This document shows, in pieces, positions 41,281 through 50,518 of a stretch of DNA of 64,000 nt. Position 1 is the stretch's first letter. Each line of letters starts with the position of its first letter. The notes beneath the pieces were generated by a model. The model did no database searches and was not told the origin of the DNA. It saw only the letters and a program-made list of their open reading frames with translations. The DNA is from Novosphingobium sp. KCTC 2891. GTDB taxonomy: Bacteria > Pseudomonadota > Alphaproteobacteria > Sphingomonadales > Sphingomonadaceae. Both the position numbers and the translations under genes were made by a program. The stretch is from positions 1 through 64,000 of the forward strand of contig NZ_JAPCZG010000012.1 in assembly GCF_025938155.1 (NCBI RefSeq), given 5' to 3'.

Positions 41281-42381
41281 ATGGGCCGCGATTTCCCGCC
41301 GATGAAGGCGCTTGCCCTGTCACTCCCATTGCTGCTCGCAGGTTGCGGCAGCGGACACGAAGCGTCGCAATCGGCGGAACCTCCGGCGGTCGATCTTCCG
41401 GTGACGACCGCTTCTCCGGCGGCATCGATGGACGGCGCCACGGCAAGCGGCACCGTCGAAGCCGATGACCGGGCACAACTCGTCGCTCGCGCTTCGGGTA
41501 CGATCCGTGCGGCAGGTCTCTACGATGGCCAGCCTGTCAGGCGCGGACAGATCCTGGCGACCATAGACGCCCGGCAAGCCGAGGCCGCGGTTCGCCGCGC
41601 ACGCGCCGGGCTGGATGCGGCTCTCGCCGAGCAGCATGACGCACGTGGCGACGTCGCGCGCGATGCACCACTCGCCCAGAGCGGGGCCCTCGCAACGGAT
41701 GCCTATCGCAAGGAGCAGCTCCGCAACGACGCGGCGGTGGCCGGAGTCGCCCAAGCACAGGCGGCGCTCGCCACAGCGCAAGCGGATCGCAGCTATACCT
41801 CCATCGTCAGCCCGATCGACGGTGTCGTCGTCTCCCGGCAGATTCACGACGGCGACATGGTGATGCCCGGTTCGCCGCTGGTGACCGTGGAAAGCCGGGG
41901 TCGACTATTGTTCCGCTTTGCCGCTCCCCAGGCGAGCCTCGGGCTATTCGCGCCCGGCTCGACGGTTCCGGTGCTGCTCGACGGGCGAGAGGATCGCCCC
42001 GTGACCGGCCGGGTCCGGGGCGTCGTCCCCTCGGCCGATCCCGCGACGCGGCGCTATACAGTTGAGGTCGTCCTTCCCGCCGATAGCGGGATCATGCCAG
42101 GCATGTTCGGACGTGTCCGGCTTCCTTCGGTGGGCGACCAGGGCAATAGCGGAAGCGCTGTTTCCGTCCCTGCCGCCGCGGTCGCCGATCGCGGCGGGCT
42201 GACCGGCGTGTTCGTGGTCGGCAAGGACCAGCGCGTCACCTTCCGATGGGTGCGGCTGGGCGACCCTGTTGGTGATCGTGTCGTCGTGACCTCCGGCCTC
42301 TCGACAGGCGAGCGCATCCTGGCCCGCGTCGACCCGACTGTCCGAGACGGCGCGCGCCTTGCCGACGGAGCGGCGCGATGA
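41281..42381 (+). CDS. RND membrane fusion protein (periplasmic adaptor), 366 aa
   Basis: Lipid-anchored adaptor of the HlyD/AcrA family. A lipobox LLAGC places the anchor Cys at residue 22. Then come the biotinyl-lipoyl half RASGTIRAAGLYDGQPVRRG, a helical hairpin (about 95-145), the second lipoyl half YTSIVSPIDGVVVSRQIHDG and beta-barrel domains. GGAGG 6 bases before the ATG supports this start. The RND gene overlaps its stop by 4 bases. Confidence 0.92.
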   Translation: MGRDFPPMKALALSLPLLLAGCGSGHEASQSAEPPAVDLPVTTASPAASMDGATASGTVEADDRAQLVARASGTIRAAGLYDGQPVRRGQILATIDARQAEAAVRRARAGLDAALAEQHDARGDVARDAPLAQSGALATDAYRKEQLRNDAAVAGVAQAQAALATAQADRSYTSIVSPIDGVVVSRQIHDGDMVMPGSPLVTVESRGRLLFRFAAPQASLGLFAPGSTVPVLLDGREDRPVTGRVRGVVPSADPATRRYTVEVVLPADSGIMPGMFGRVRLPSVGDQGNSGSAVSVPAAAVADRGGLTGVFVVGKDQRVTFRWVRLGDPVGDRVVVTSGLSTGERILARVDPTVRDGARLADGAAR

Positions 42382-45300
42382 CAGAAGCCCCGCTCAATCT
42401 CGCGGGCCGCCTCGCAAAGACGTTCATCACTTCCAAGCTGACCATCGTCTTCCTGCTCGCCTCGCTGCTGCTGGGAACGCTGGCCGTAGCGCTGACCCCG
42501 CGCGAGGAAAATCCCCAAATCGTGGTACCGGGCGCGATGGTGACAGTGGCGCTGCCTGGCGCGACTGCCGAGGAGGTGGACCGGCTGGTGGTCGCTCCAC
42601 TCGAAGGCGTGCTCAGCGAAATGACCGGCGTCGATCACAGCTATGGCGTGGCCCAGCCCGGCGTCGGCATGGTGCAGGTCCAGTTCAAGGTCGGCCAGCC
42701 GCCCGAAGATTCGCTGGTCAAGCTTTACAACCGGGTGATCGCCAACCGTGGCCGGCTTCCAGCGGACGCGGGTATCCCGTTGATCCAGGCCGTCGACGCC
42801 GACGACGTGCCCATCGTCACCGTGACGCTCGCTTCCCCCACCTATGACGATTACGGGCTCAAGCGACTGGCGGATTCGGTGGCCGAACGGCTTCGGAGCA
42901 CGCCAGGCGTCTCGGTGGTGTCCGTCTATGGTGGCCGCAACCGCGAGATTGATGTCGCCTTCGATCCGGTCCGGCTCCAAGCCTTCTCGATATCGCTCGC
43001 CGAAGCGCGTGGAGCGTTGGCCGCCTCCGATGTAGGCCTTAACCTGTCGGGACCGGTGGAGGCGGGCAAACTCGAACGACTACGCTATGCCGGCGAACTG
43101 GGATCGGCGGCAGCGGTTCGTGACTTGGTGATCGGCGTGCGCAACGGCCGCACGATCAAGATCGGCGATGTCGCCACGGTGTCGGACGGCCCGCGCGACG
43201 AGATCATGCATCTCAGCCGCTTCGCCTTCGCGGCTGGCGACCCTCGCGCCAAGCTGGGCGAAGGCGAAATGCCCGCGGTCACCATCGCCGTGGCGAAGAA
43301 AAAGGGTGAGAATGCCGTCACCGTGTCCGAAGCCGTGGCCAACCGAGTCGAACGGATGCAGGCGAGCTTCATCCCCCGCGCGGTCCATGTCGTCACCACC
43401 CGGGACGACGGCCAGAAAGCCGACGAGGCCGTCGACGGGCTGATGGAGCATCTGGCGATCGCGCTCATCACCGTCAGCTTCATCATGCTGCTGTTCCTCG
43501 GCTGGCGCGAGGCGCTGATCGTTTCGGTGACGGTGCCCGTCATCTTCTCGATCACCCTTGGCGCCGATCTGCTTGGCGGGGTGACGATCAACCGCATCAC
43601 TCTGTTCGCGCTGATCCTGGCGCTGGGCTTGCTGGTCGATGCGTCGATCGTCGTCATCGAGAACATCCACCGCCATTATCATGGCCACTCTACGGCCGCG
43701 AAGGAGGACGTGACCGTCCTCGCCACCAACGAAATCGGCGGCGCCACCAATCTCGCGACCTTTGCCGTGATGCTGGTGTTCGCGGCGCTGCTGCTCGTGA
43801 CCGGCATGGCTGGCGATTATTTCTACCCCATCGCCTACAATGTCCCGATCGCGATGCTCGCCTCCATCGTCGTCGCCTATATCGTCACCCCATGGGCGGC
43901 GAACCGCTGGGTCAAGCGACCGGCTCCGACCGGCGGCATATTGGATGATGGAAGCGAGGCAGAATCAGAGGCAAACACCCATGAGGAGCGCAAGCCCGAC
44001 AAGTTGCGGGACGTCTATCTCTGGCTGATCAAGCCGTTGCAGGAGCGTTCGAGCGCGCGCCGGGCCCTGATGATCGGTGCAATCCTCGCTCTGCTCCTAT
44101 CGGCGGCGCAAGGCGGTTGGCAGTTCATCCGCCCATCCGGCGTGGGCGGGCCAGTGCCCCCGCTCGGCGTCGCCATGGGCTTTCTGCCCAAGGACAACAA
44201 GAACACCTTCAACATCGTCATCACCATGGTCGAAGCCAGCCCGGTCGAAAACACGGCCAGGATGGTCCATGAGATCGACGGACTTCTTGCCGCTGATCCG
44301 CTGGTGACGAACTATCAGAACTGGATCGGACAGGCCGGCGTCCCGGATTTCAATGGGCTGATGCAGGGCAGCTCGCTTCGAACGGGCGAGAATGTCGCCG
44401 AAATCCGCGTCAACCTTGTGGACAAGCAACATCGTTCGGAAAGTTCGATCATGCTTGTTCGCGAGTTGCGCACGAAGGTCGATGCCATCCGTGCCCGTTA
44501 TCCGGGCGCCCAGGTGAGGCTGGTCGAAGATCCGCCGGGGCCGCCTGTGCGCGCCACGGTATTGGCGGAGTTACACGGCGAGGATCTGGTAGGCCTGCGT
44601 CGACTGGCTAAACAGGTCGAAGCCGAGTTTGCCAAGACCTACGACATGGTCGATATCTCAAACAGCGAGCCCACCGACGTGGCGCAATGGCGCTTCGTGC
44701 CAGACCGTGAAAAAGCGGCACTTTCCGGCGTATCGGCCGCGGATATCGCTAATGTCCTGGGCCTCGTCTACGATGGTCAGGTAGTCGGGCGCGCGCATAT
44801 CGATCCTGAGCGCAATCCCGTTCCGATCCGGGCCTATGTGCCGCGAGCAGAGCAGCCTGCGCCGTCCCAACTCGAGGGTCTCTATGTGACCGGTCGGGAG
44901 GGACGTCAGATTCCGTTGGCCGAACTCGTCCGACGCACTCCGACCGAGGCCGACAAGCCGATCCAGCGTAAGGACAATGAGCGCGTGATCTTCATCGGGG
45001 GAGAACTCTCGCACAGCGTGCCGGTCTATGCCGTGCTCGATCTTAACCGCCGCTTGTCCAGGATGCACGCGCCCGACGGCCAGCCACTCGCCATCGGTAA
45101 TCTCAGCCTCAGCGAGGCCGCGCCTGATATCATCAACGGCTACCAACTTCTTTGGAATGGTGAAATGCGCATGACGCTCGATATCTACCGCGACATGCTG
45201 ATGGCGCTCGGCGCTGCGCTGACCGCAGTCTATTTCCTGCTCGTCGCCTATTACAAGTCGTTCCTCATTCCGCTGATCGCGATGTCCGCTGTGCCACTCG

Positions 45301-45659
45301 GGATCATTGGTATCTTTCCGGGGCACTGGCTGCTGGGTACCGACTTCTCCGCGACCTCGATCGTCGGCATCATCGCACTCTCCGGCGTGGTGATCCGTAA
45401 CTCGCTGCTCATTATCGACTTCATTCAGGACAACCAGAAGCATGGCATGCCTCTCGCGGAGGCTGCCCGCATGGCCGGCGCCGTGCGCCTGCGCCCGATC
45501 CTGCTGACTACGCTTGCCATTGTGCTGGGCTCGGCCATCATGCTTCCCGACCCCGTGTTCGGCGGCCTCGCCATCTCGCTTATCTTCGGTACGCTTGCCT
45601 CGACCGCGCTCACCATCTTTGTCGTACCCCTTCTTTACGAGAGGTTCTTGCGGATATGA
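42378..45659 (+). CDS. RND efflux transporter permease, 1093 aa
   Basis: Proton-driven inner-membrane pump of the AcrB superfamily. Membrane helix 1 is near residues 20-42. Two large periplasmic loops, TREENPQIVVPGA-type porter sequence and later RTPTEADK, are separated by membrane segments near 358-510 and 935-1085. The stretch LFALILALGLLVDASIVVIE carries the transmembrane acidic residue of the proton relay. It also contains a polar insert near residue 530-560. Substrate range is not shown; the neighbouring alkane genes suggest solvent or hydrocarbon export. Confidence 0.94.
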   Translation: MTEAPLNLAGRLAKTFITSKLTIVFLLASLLLGTLAVALTPREENPQIVVPGAMVTVALPGATAEEVDRLVVAPLEGVLSEMTGVDHSYGVAQPGVGMVQVQFKVGQPPEDSLVKLYNRVIANRGRLPADAGIPLIQAVDADDVPIVTVTLASPTYDDYGLKRLADSVAERLRSTPGVSVVSVYGGRNREIDVAFDPVRLQAFSISLAEARGALAASDVGLNLSGPVEAGKLERLRYAGELGSAAAVRDLVIGVRNGRTIKIGDVATVSDGPRDEIMHLSRFAFAAGDPRAKLGEGEMPAVTIAVAKKKGENAVTVSEAVANRVERMQASFIPRAVHVVTTRDDGQKADEAVDGLMEHLAIALITVSFIMLLFLGWREALIVSVTVPVIFSITLGADLLGGVTINRITLFALILALGLLVDASIVVIENIHRHYHGHSTAAKEDVTVLATNEIGGATNLATFAVMLVFAALLLVTGMAGDYFYPIAYNVPIAMLASIVVAYIVTPWAANRWVKRPAPTGGILDDGSEAESEANTHEERKPDKLRDVYLWLIKPLQERSSARRALMIGAILALLLSAAQGGWQFIRPSGVGGPVPPLGVAMGFLPKDNKNTFNIVITMVEASPVENTARMVHEIDGLLAADPLVTNYQNWIGQAGVPDFNGLMQGSSLRTGENVAEIRVNLVDKQHRSESSIMLVRELRTKVDAIRARYPGAQVRLVEDPPGPPVRATVLAELHGEDLVGLRRLAKQVEAEFAKTYDMVDISNSEPTDVAQWRFVPDREKAALSGVSAADIANVLGLVYDGQVVGRAHIDPERNPVPIRAYVPRAEQPAPSQLEGLYVTGREGRQIPLAELVRRTPTEADKPIQRKDNERVIFIGGELSHSVPVYAVLDLNRRLSRMHAPDGQPLAIGNLSLSEAAPDIINGYQLLWNGEMRMTLDIYRDMLMALGAALTAVYFLLVAYYKSFLIPLIAMSAVPLGIIGIFPGHWLLGTDFSATSIVGIIALSGVVIRNSLLIIDFIQDNQKHGMPLAEAARMAGAVRLRPILLTTLAIVLGSAIMLPDPVFGGLAISLIFGTLASTALTIFVVPLLYERFLRI

Positions 45660-45804
45660 AGCGCCCCGGATCTTCGATGGCGCGTCGTCACCGGCAAATC
45701 CGGCAATTGATACGAACTGACCACCAAGCGCTCGGATTGAGGGAGACACTGACTGGCCTGCGGCCGGGTTGGTGGAAACCGGGATAGGATTTGCTAACGT
45801 TTGC
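45660..45804. other. Gap after the RND gene, no gene seen
   Basis: No reading frame, hairpin or promoter stands out. It leads directly into the IS630 remnant, so it may contain degraded insertion-sequence DNA. Confidence 0.4.
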
Positions 45805-46023
45805 TCATGGCTCAATGCTGTCGAACGCTTCTATGCCAAGCTCACCCGACGGCGGTTGAAAAACGGCATATTCCACTCCGTCGTCGATCTGCAGGACGCC
45901 ATCAACTGTTTTATCTCGGAACAACACCTATGACCCGCACCCCTTCGTCTAGAAAGCCGATTCCGATCAAACATCGCCGCCGTCAGGCGCGGACACCAAA
46001 CGTTGCAAGTAATCCGTTCTCAT
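45805..46023 (+). pseudogene. Decayed 3' end of an IS630-family transposase
   Basis: The frame from 45805 reads SWLNAVERFYAKLTRRRLKN then GIFHSVVDLQDAIN, the C-terminal signature of IS630 transposases, and stops at 45931. The next frame continues YDPHPFV, then a stop where Trp is expected, then KADSD. The first frame resumes with NIAAVRRGHQTLQ up to about 46020. So there are two frame changes and one nonsense codon, and the rest of the element is missing. It marks the junction between the efflux and alkane modules. Confidence 0.8.
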
Positions 46024-47678
46024 GTTCGCCACTCCGAGGAAAAGGTACGAGGGTCTTCCAATACAATTTGCCGGATGTCCTTTTTGGAGAGCTTGCCGGT
46101 GGCGGTGTGCGGCAGTTCGTCAACGATGATAAGATCATCCGGCACGCACCACTTGGAGGTCTTGCCCTTGTAATGGGCACGCATTTCGGCACGGCTAAAT
46201 TCGGCACCGGGCTTCAGCACTGCCACCAGCACCGGGCGCTCTCCCCAACGGGTGTCCGGCCGGGCGACGATGGCCGCCTCCTTTATGGCTGGGTGAGCTT
46301 GGGCGATGTTTTCCAGATCGATTGAGGAGATCCACTCGCCACCGGATTTCACAACGTCCTTGGTGCGGTCGACAATCTGGATGAAACCGTCCTTGTCTAT
46401 GGTCACCACGTCGCCGGTGTCGAACCAGCCTGGATACTGCTCGTGGGCGGAGCCAGCGGCGGCGTTGAAATAGGCCGCGGCCACCCACGGTCCACGCACC
46501 AGCATCGAGCCGAAGCTCCTGCCATCGTGCGTCACCTCGCGCCCTTCGCCGCCGACCACACGGAACTCCATGCCGAACACCGGCCGGCCCTGCTTGCATT
46601 CCAGCGCCAAACGATCCTCTGCGGGCAGGAGACGGTGCTTGGGCTTCAGCGCCGCGGAAAGGCCCAGAGGGCTGGTCTCCGTCATGCCCCAGGCCTGTCG
46701 CACCTCCACCCCCTTGTGGTGAAATCGACTGATCATGATGGCTGGTACCGCCGACCCGCCGATGATCACCCGCTTGAGAGAGGTAAACTCTTTGGCGTGG
46801 CCGTCCATCCAATCCAAGAGGCCGAGCCACACGGTGGGCACGCCGGCGGTGGACGAGACGCCCTCCGCCTCGAACAATGCGTACAGGCTCGCCCCGTCGA
46901 GCCGCGCGCCGGGCAGTACCAGCTTGGCGCCCACCATGGGCACTGCAAAGGGCAGGCCCCATGCATTTACATGGAACATGGGGACGATGGGGCACACCAC
47001 GTCATTGGCAGAGAGCCCCAGCGCATCCGGCGCAGTGATGGCCATAGCGTGCAGCACGCTGGAGCGGTGGGAATAGAGCACGCCCTTGGGGTCACCCGTG
47101 GTGCCCGAGGTGTAGCACAGGCCGGAGGCAGTGTTCTCGTCGAAGCTTGGCCAGTCGAAGCTGTCCTGCTCGCCGTCGATGAGGGTCTCGTAGCACTTCA
47201 GGTCTGGCAGCTTCTGCGCGAGGATGTCGGATTCAGGCATGTGCGCTGTGTCTGTCATCGCCACCACCGCCTTCAGGCCATTCAACTGGTCCGCCAGTTC
47301 CTCGATGACGGGCAGGAAGGTGAGGTCGAAGAACAGCACGCTGTCACCAGCATGCTCGATGATGTAGGCTATCTGCTCGCGGAATAGCCGTGGGTTGATG
47401 GTGTGGCACACGAAGCCGGACCCGGACACGCTGTAATACAGTTCCATGTGCCGATAGTCGTTCCACGCCAGCGTGCCGACGCGGTCTCCGGTCTCCAGAC
47501 CCATGCGCGCGAGCGCACTCGCGAGCTGTCGGCTGCGCCGGGCGAGGTCCGCGTAGGTGTAGCGGTGGAGGCCGCCTTCCATCGTGGCGGATACGACTTC
47601 GGCGTCACCGTGATACGCCTCAGCATGCCTCAGTATCCCTGACACCAGCAGCGGCACGTCCATCATGGTTCCGAGCAT
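46020..47678 (-). CDS. alkK: Medium/long-chain acyl-CoA ligase, AlkK-like, 552 aa
   Basis: Activates the fatty acid made from the alkane to its acyl-CoA. The AMP-binding motif [20 protein letters not shown] and the downstream [10 protein letters not shown] and [10 protein letters not shown] blocks are clear, and the N-terminus [20 protein letters not shown] resembles AlkK of the Pseudomonas alk system (546 aa). GGAGGG 6 bases before the ATG at 47678 decides the start. It is the last gene of the minus-strand alkane cluster, 65 bases after the acyl-CoA dehydrogenase. Confidence 0.9.
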   Translation of the reverse strand: MLGTMMDVPLLVSGILRHAEAYHGDAEVVSATMEGGLHRYTYADLARRSRQLASALARMGLETGDRVGTLAWNDYRHMELYYSVSGSGFVCHTINPRLFREQIAYIIEHAGDSVLFFDLTFLPVIEELADQLNGLKAVVAMTDTAHMPESDILAQKLPDLKCYETLIDGEQDSFDWPSFDENTASGLCYTSGTTGDPKGVLYSHRSSVLHAMAITAPDALGLSANDVVCPIVPMFHVNAWGLPFAVPMVGAKLVLPGARLDGASLYALFEAEGVSSTAGVPTVWLGLLDWMDGHAKEFTSLKRVIIGGSAVPAIMISRFHHKGVEVRQAWGMTETSPLGLSAALKPKHRLLPAEDRLALECKQGRPVFGMEFRVVGGEGREVTHDGRSFGSMLVRGPWVAAAYFNAAAGSAHEQYPGWFDTGDVVTIDKDGFIQIVDRTKDVVKSGGEWISSIDLENIAQAHPAIKEAAIVARPDTRWGERPVLVAVLKPGAEFSRAEMRAHYKGKTSKWCVPDDLIIVDELPHTATGKLSKKDIRQIVLEDPRTFSSEWRT

Positions 47679-47743
47679 TGTTTCCCTCCGATTATTTGGT
47701 GCTTGTGCGTGGGTTCCGGGCGTCGGTCGTCTCGGCCAGATCT

Positions 47744-49504
47744 TCAAAAGGCGTCGGCGTCGAGCGCCATGAGCGAGGACGCGCCGCTGGCGAGTGCGGC
47801 TTCCAGGCCGAGCGTCTGCGGCAGCATGCGCTCTACGAAGAAGCGGGCAAGGGCGGTCTTGCGCACTTCCACAGCCGTCGCCTCGTCCAGGGCCGGCACG
47901 GCGGCGGCCATGCGCACCCACATCCAGCCGAAGGAGACGAGAGCGAACAGGCGCAGATAGTCAGTGGCCGCCGCACCCAGTTCCGCTCCACCGCCACTCC
48001 CGGCGAGGCGCTGCGTCACCCGCTCCAGCCGCGCCAGGGCTTGCGCCACGGGCGCCACCAGCCCTTCACCGGCGGTTGGCAGCGCGGCGTCGAGTTCTGC
48101 GCGGATCAGGGCGAAGAAGCGTTGGGTCAGCGTGCCGCCGTCGAGGGCGAGCTTGCGTCCCACGAGGTCCATGGCCTGAACGCCATTGGTGCCTTCGTAG
48201 ATCTGGGCGATGCGGGCATCGCGCACATACTGCTCCATTCCCCATTCGCGGATGTAGCCGTGCCCCCCCAGCACCTGCTGGGAGGCCACCGCGGTCTCGA
48301 AGCCGAAATCGGTGAAGGCGGCCTTTACCACCGGCGTCATGAGCGCCACGAGGAGGTCAGCCTCCTTTCGCACTGCGGCATCCGTATGGCGGTCGGCGAT
48401 ATCCATCTGCAGCGCCGTCCATATCGCGAGGGCGCGCGCGCCTTCGGCGAAGGCGCGCCCCGACAGCAGCATCTTGCGCACGTCGGGATGGTCGATAATT
48501 GCCACTGGGCCTGGCGTGCCGTCGCTGCCGCCGCCCTGCAGGCGCTCCTTGGCATAGGCGACGGCCTTCTGATTGGCTGCTTCGGCGATGCCGAGGCCCT
48601 GGATGCCGACGAACAGCCGTTCCGCGTTCATCATAGTGAACATGGCATTCAGTCCGCGGCCCGGCTGTCCCACCAGCCAGCCGGTAGCGCCATCATAGTT
48701 CATCAAACAGGTGGGCTGCGCATGAATGCCCATCTTGCGCTCCAGTGCACCGACGCTCATGGAATTGCGTGCACCAAGGCTGCCGTCGGCATTCACCAGG
48801 AATTTCGGGGCGAGGAACAGGCTGATGCCTTTCACGCCCTTGGGCGCGTCCGGCAGGCGGGCAAGCACCAGATGGACGATGTTGCCGCCGAAATCCTGAT
48901 CGCCGGAGGAAATGAAAATCTTCGTGCCGGTGATAGCGAAGGAGCCGTCAGCGTTCGGCACGGCCCGGGTCGAAAGCAAGCCAAGGTCGGTTCCGGCGGA
49001 GGACTCCGTCAGCGCCATGGCGCCAGTCCACTCGCCGGAGATCATCTTCGGCAGGAAGGCTGCCTTCAATTCCGCTGAAGCATGATGGCCGATGGCTTCT
49101 GCCGCCCCGCGGGTGAGGCCGGGAAACAGTCCGAAGGACAGGTTGGCCGAGGACAATATCTCGTCGAGCAGAATCTGTAGCACCCGCGGCAGACCCTGGC
49201 CACCATAGGCAGGGTCGCCCGAGAGCGAGCACCAGCCAGCCTCCGCGAAAGCGAGGTAAGCGGCAGCAACGCCGCTGGGGGTGGTGACGACACCGTTTTC
49301 GAGCGTGCAGCCCTCCTCGTCACCTGGGCGGTTCAGCGGCTCCAGTACACTGGTTGCGAACTTGCCAGCCTCCTCCATAATAGTGACGGCGAGCTCTGTA
49401 TTCACCTCCTCATAGCCAGGTAGGCTGGCCATGATCGCGTCGAAGCCGAACACCCGCCGCAGCAGGAAGGAGATATCCGCGACGGGAGCGGTATAAATAG
49501 TCAT
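47744..49504 (-). CDS. Acyl-CoA dehydrogenase (FadE/DmdC-like), 586 aa
   Basis: FAD-dependent enzyme for the first step of beta-oxidation. Motifs include MALTESSAGTDLG (FAD-binding region), QQVLGGHGYIREWGMEQYVR and QIYEGTNGVQAMDLVGRKL, in which the Glu of YEGT is the expected catalytic base of this long (~590 aa) subfamily. A C-terminal extension of about 120 residues is typical of it. The classical Pseudomonas alk operon has no such gene. The weak ribosome site makes the start less certain than the rest. Confidence 0.9.
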   Translation of the reverse strand: MTIYTAPVADISFLLRRVFGFDAIMASLPGYEEVNTELAVTIMEEAGKFATSVLEPLNRPGDEEGCTLENGVVTTPSGVAAAYLAFAEAGWCSLSGDPAYGGQGLPRVLQILLDEILSSANLSFGLFPGLTRGAAEAIGHHASAELKAAFLPKMISGEWTGAMALTESSAGTDLGLLSTRAVPNADGSFAITGTKIFISSGDQDFGGNIVHLVLARLPDAPKGVKGISLFLAPKFLVNADGSLGARNSMSVGALERKMGIHAQPTCLMNYDGATGWLVGQPGRGLNAMFTMMNAERLFVGIQGLGIAEAANQKAVAYAKERLQGGGSDGTPGPVAIIDHPDVRKMLLSGRAFAEGARALAIWTALQMDIADRHTDAAVRKEADLLVALMTPVVKAAFTDFGFETAVASQQVLGGHGYIREWGMEQYVRDARIAQIYEGTNGVQAMDLVGRKLALDGGTLTQRFFALIRAELDAALPTAGEGLVAPVAQALARLERVTQRLAGSGGGAELGAAATDYLRLFALVSFGWMWVRMAAAVPALDEATAVEVRKTALARFFVERMLPQTLGLEAALASGASSLMALDADAF

Positions 49505-49747
49505 AGTATCATTCTCGGAAGATCAGTTTCGCAGGGGCTTGCCGGGGCGAGCACAAATCAAATCTTAAAGGTGACGGCCTGTGCCTCCTCACCCAGACCA
49601 TTGACAACCCCCTTAGATCGACTAGGCAACAATTCCACCATCGTCATTTTACTCCGTCATATGTTGAATGACCTGCGGGATACGCAATGGGCGGTGCATC
49701 ATTAGGGTCAACATATAGTTTTCCATGCGATGTATTCGAATATATAT
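49505..49747. promoter_or_regulatory. Intergenic region with 9-bp inverted repeats before the acyl-CoA dehydrogenase
   Basis: ATATGTTGA (49659-49667) and its exact inverse TCAACATAT (49708-49716) lie 40 bases apart, and the first copy sits inside GTCAT-ATGTTGA-ATGAC. The 243-bp gap follows the alkL stop and precedes the acyl-CoA dehydrogenase, so it may hold a separate promoter for the dehydrogenase-alkK pair. No clear -35/-10 pair was identified. Confidence 0.4.
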
Positions 49748-50434
49748 TCAAAAACGAAGGGTAACCCCAACGCTCGTCAGAATGGGATCGATGTCGAGCC
49801 GGGTCAGCGCGGGCGCTCCACCTAGCGAACCTGACGCGTGCGTGGAGAATGGAACATACCGAACGTCAGCGTTCAGCATCCATGATTTATTGAGTTCGTA
49901 CCGAACGCCCAATTGCCCAGTCGGCGCCCAACTGTCGCGGATGTTGAAATCGCTCAATGCTCCGTCGTGCTTGTTGAAGAACAGGACACGGCCGACGCCT
50001 ACTCCCACATAGGGATGAAGCTTGCCCTGGCTATTGAAATGATACTGAGCCGAAAGGATTACTGGTCCATAATGGACCTTGGCCAGTGTCCCGAGCGGTC
50101 CGATGCTGCCGGTGCCGTCGATTTCGGCAGGTGCGGGCACCCCCAAAAACACATTGGCGGCGATGTTCGGCGTAAAAAAATACCCGACGTCCAGAGTCGG
50201 CGTAGTCGCGTTTCCAATTCGCACGTTAGAGCCGGGTAGAGGTGCGCCCGCCAGAGTGATGTTCGGGGCGTTCTCATCCACAAAAACCTCGGTCGCATTC
50301 ACAGTGACAGCCCATCGCTTCAGTTTCGGCGAGTCCTGCGCGGAAGCGGGCGTGGCAAGAACGGCACTCAGTAGGAACAATGCTCCGGCAAGCGGCAAAG
50401 CCGTTGGATCCGCAGGCTTACGAATGAAGGTCAT
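49748..50434 (-). CDS. alkL: OmpW-family outer-membrane protein, AlkL-like, 228 aa
   Basis: Eight-stranded outer-membrane barrel that lets hydrophobic molecules enter. A signal peptide ends near TPASA (about residue 32). The body has alternating strands with GVPAPAEIDGTGSIGPLGTL and YGPVILSAQYHF, which match OmpW/AlkL, and it ends in Phe as outer-membrane proteins do. GGAGAGGAG precedes the ATG. Its place after alkJ supports an AlkL role in alkane uptake. Confidence 0.9.
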   Translation of the reverse strand: MTFIRKPADPTALPLAGALFLLSAVLATPASAQDSPKLKRWAVTVNATEVFVDENAPNITLAGAPLPGSNVRIGNATTPTLDVGYFFTPNIAANVFLGVPAPAEIDGTGSIGPLGTLAKVHYGPVILSAQYHFNSQGKLHPYVGVGVGRVLFFNKHDGALSDFNIRDSWAPTGQLGVRYELNKSWMLNADVRYVPFSTHASGSLGGAPALTRLDIDPILTSVGVTLRF

Positions 50435-50518
50435 GTTATTCTCCTCTCCTTGTGATGCGCCGCCACTGCAGGACGTCGTCTGTAATTTGTCGGCCAGATC
50501 AGCCGTCGGAATGCCCGT

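Noticed and set aside
44658..45815. 385-aa minus-strand frame inside the RND gene
   Set aside because: Charged, low-complexity shadow frame opposite a well-supported transporter.
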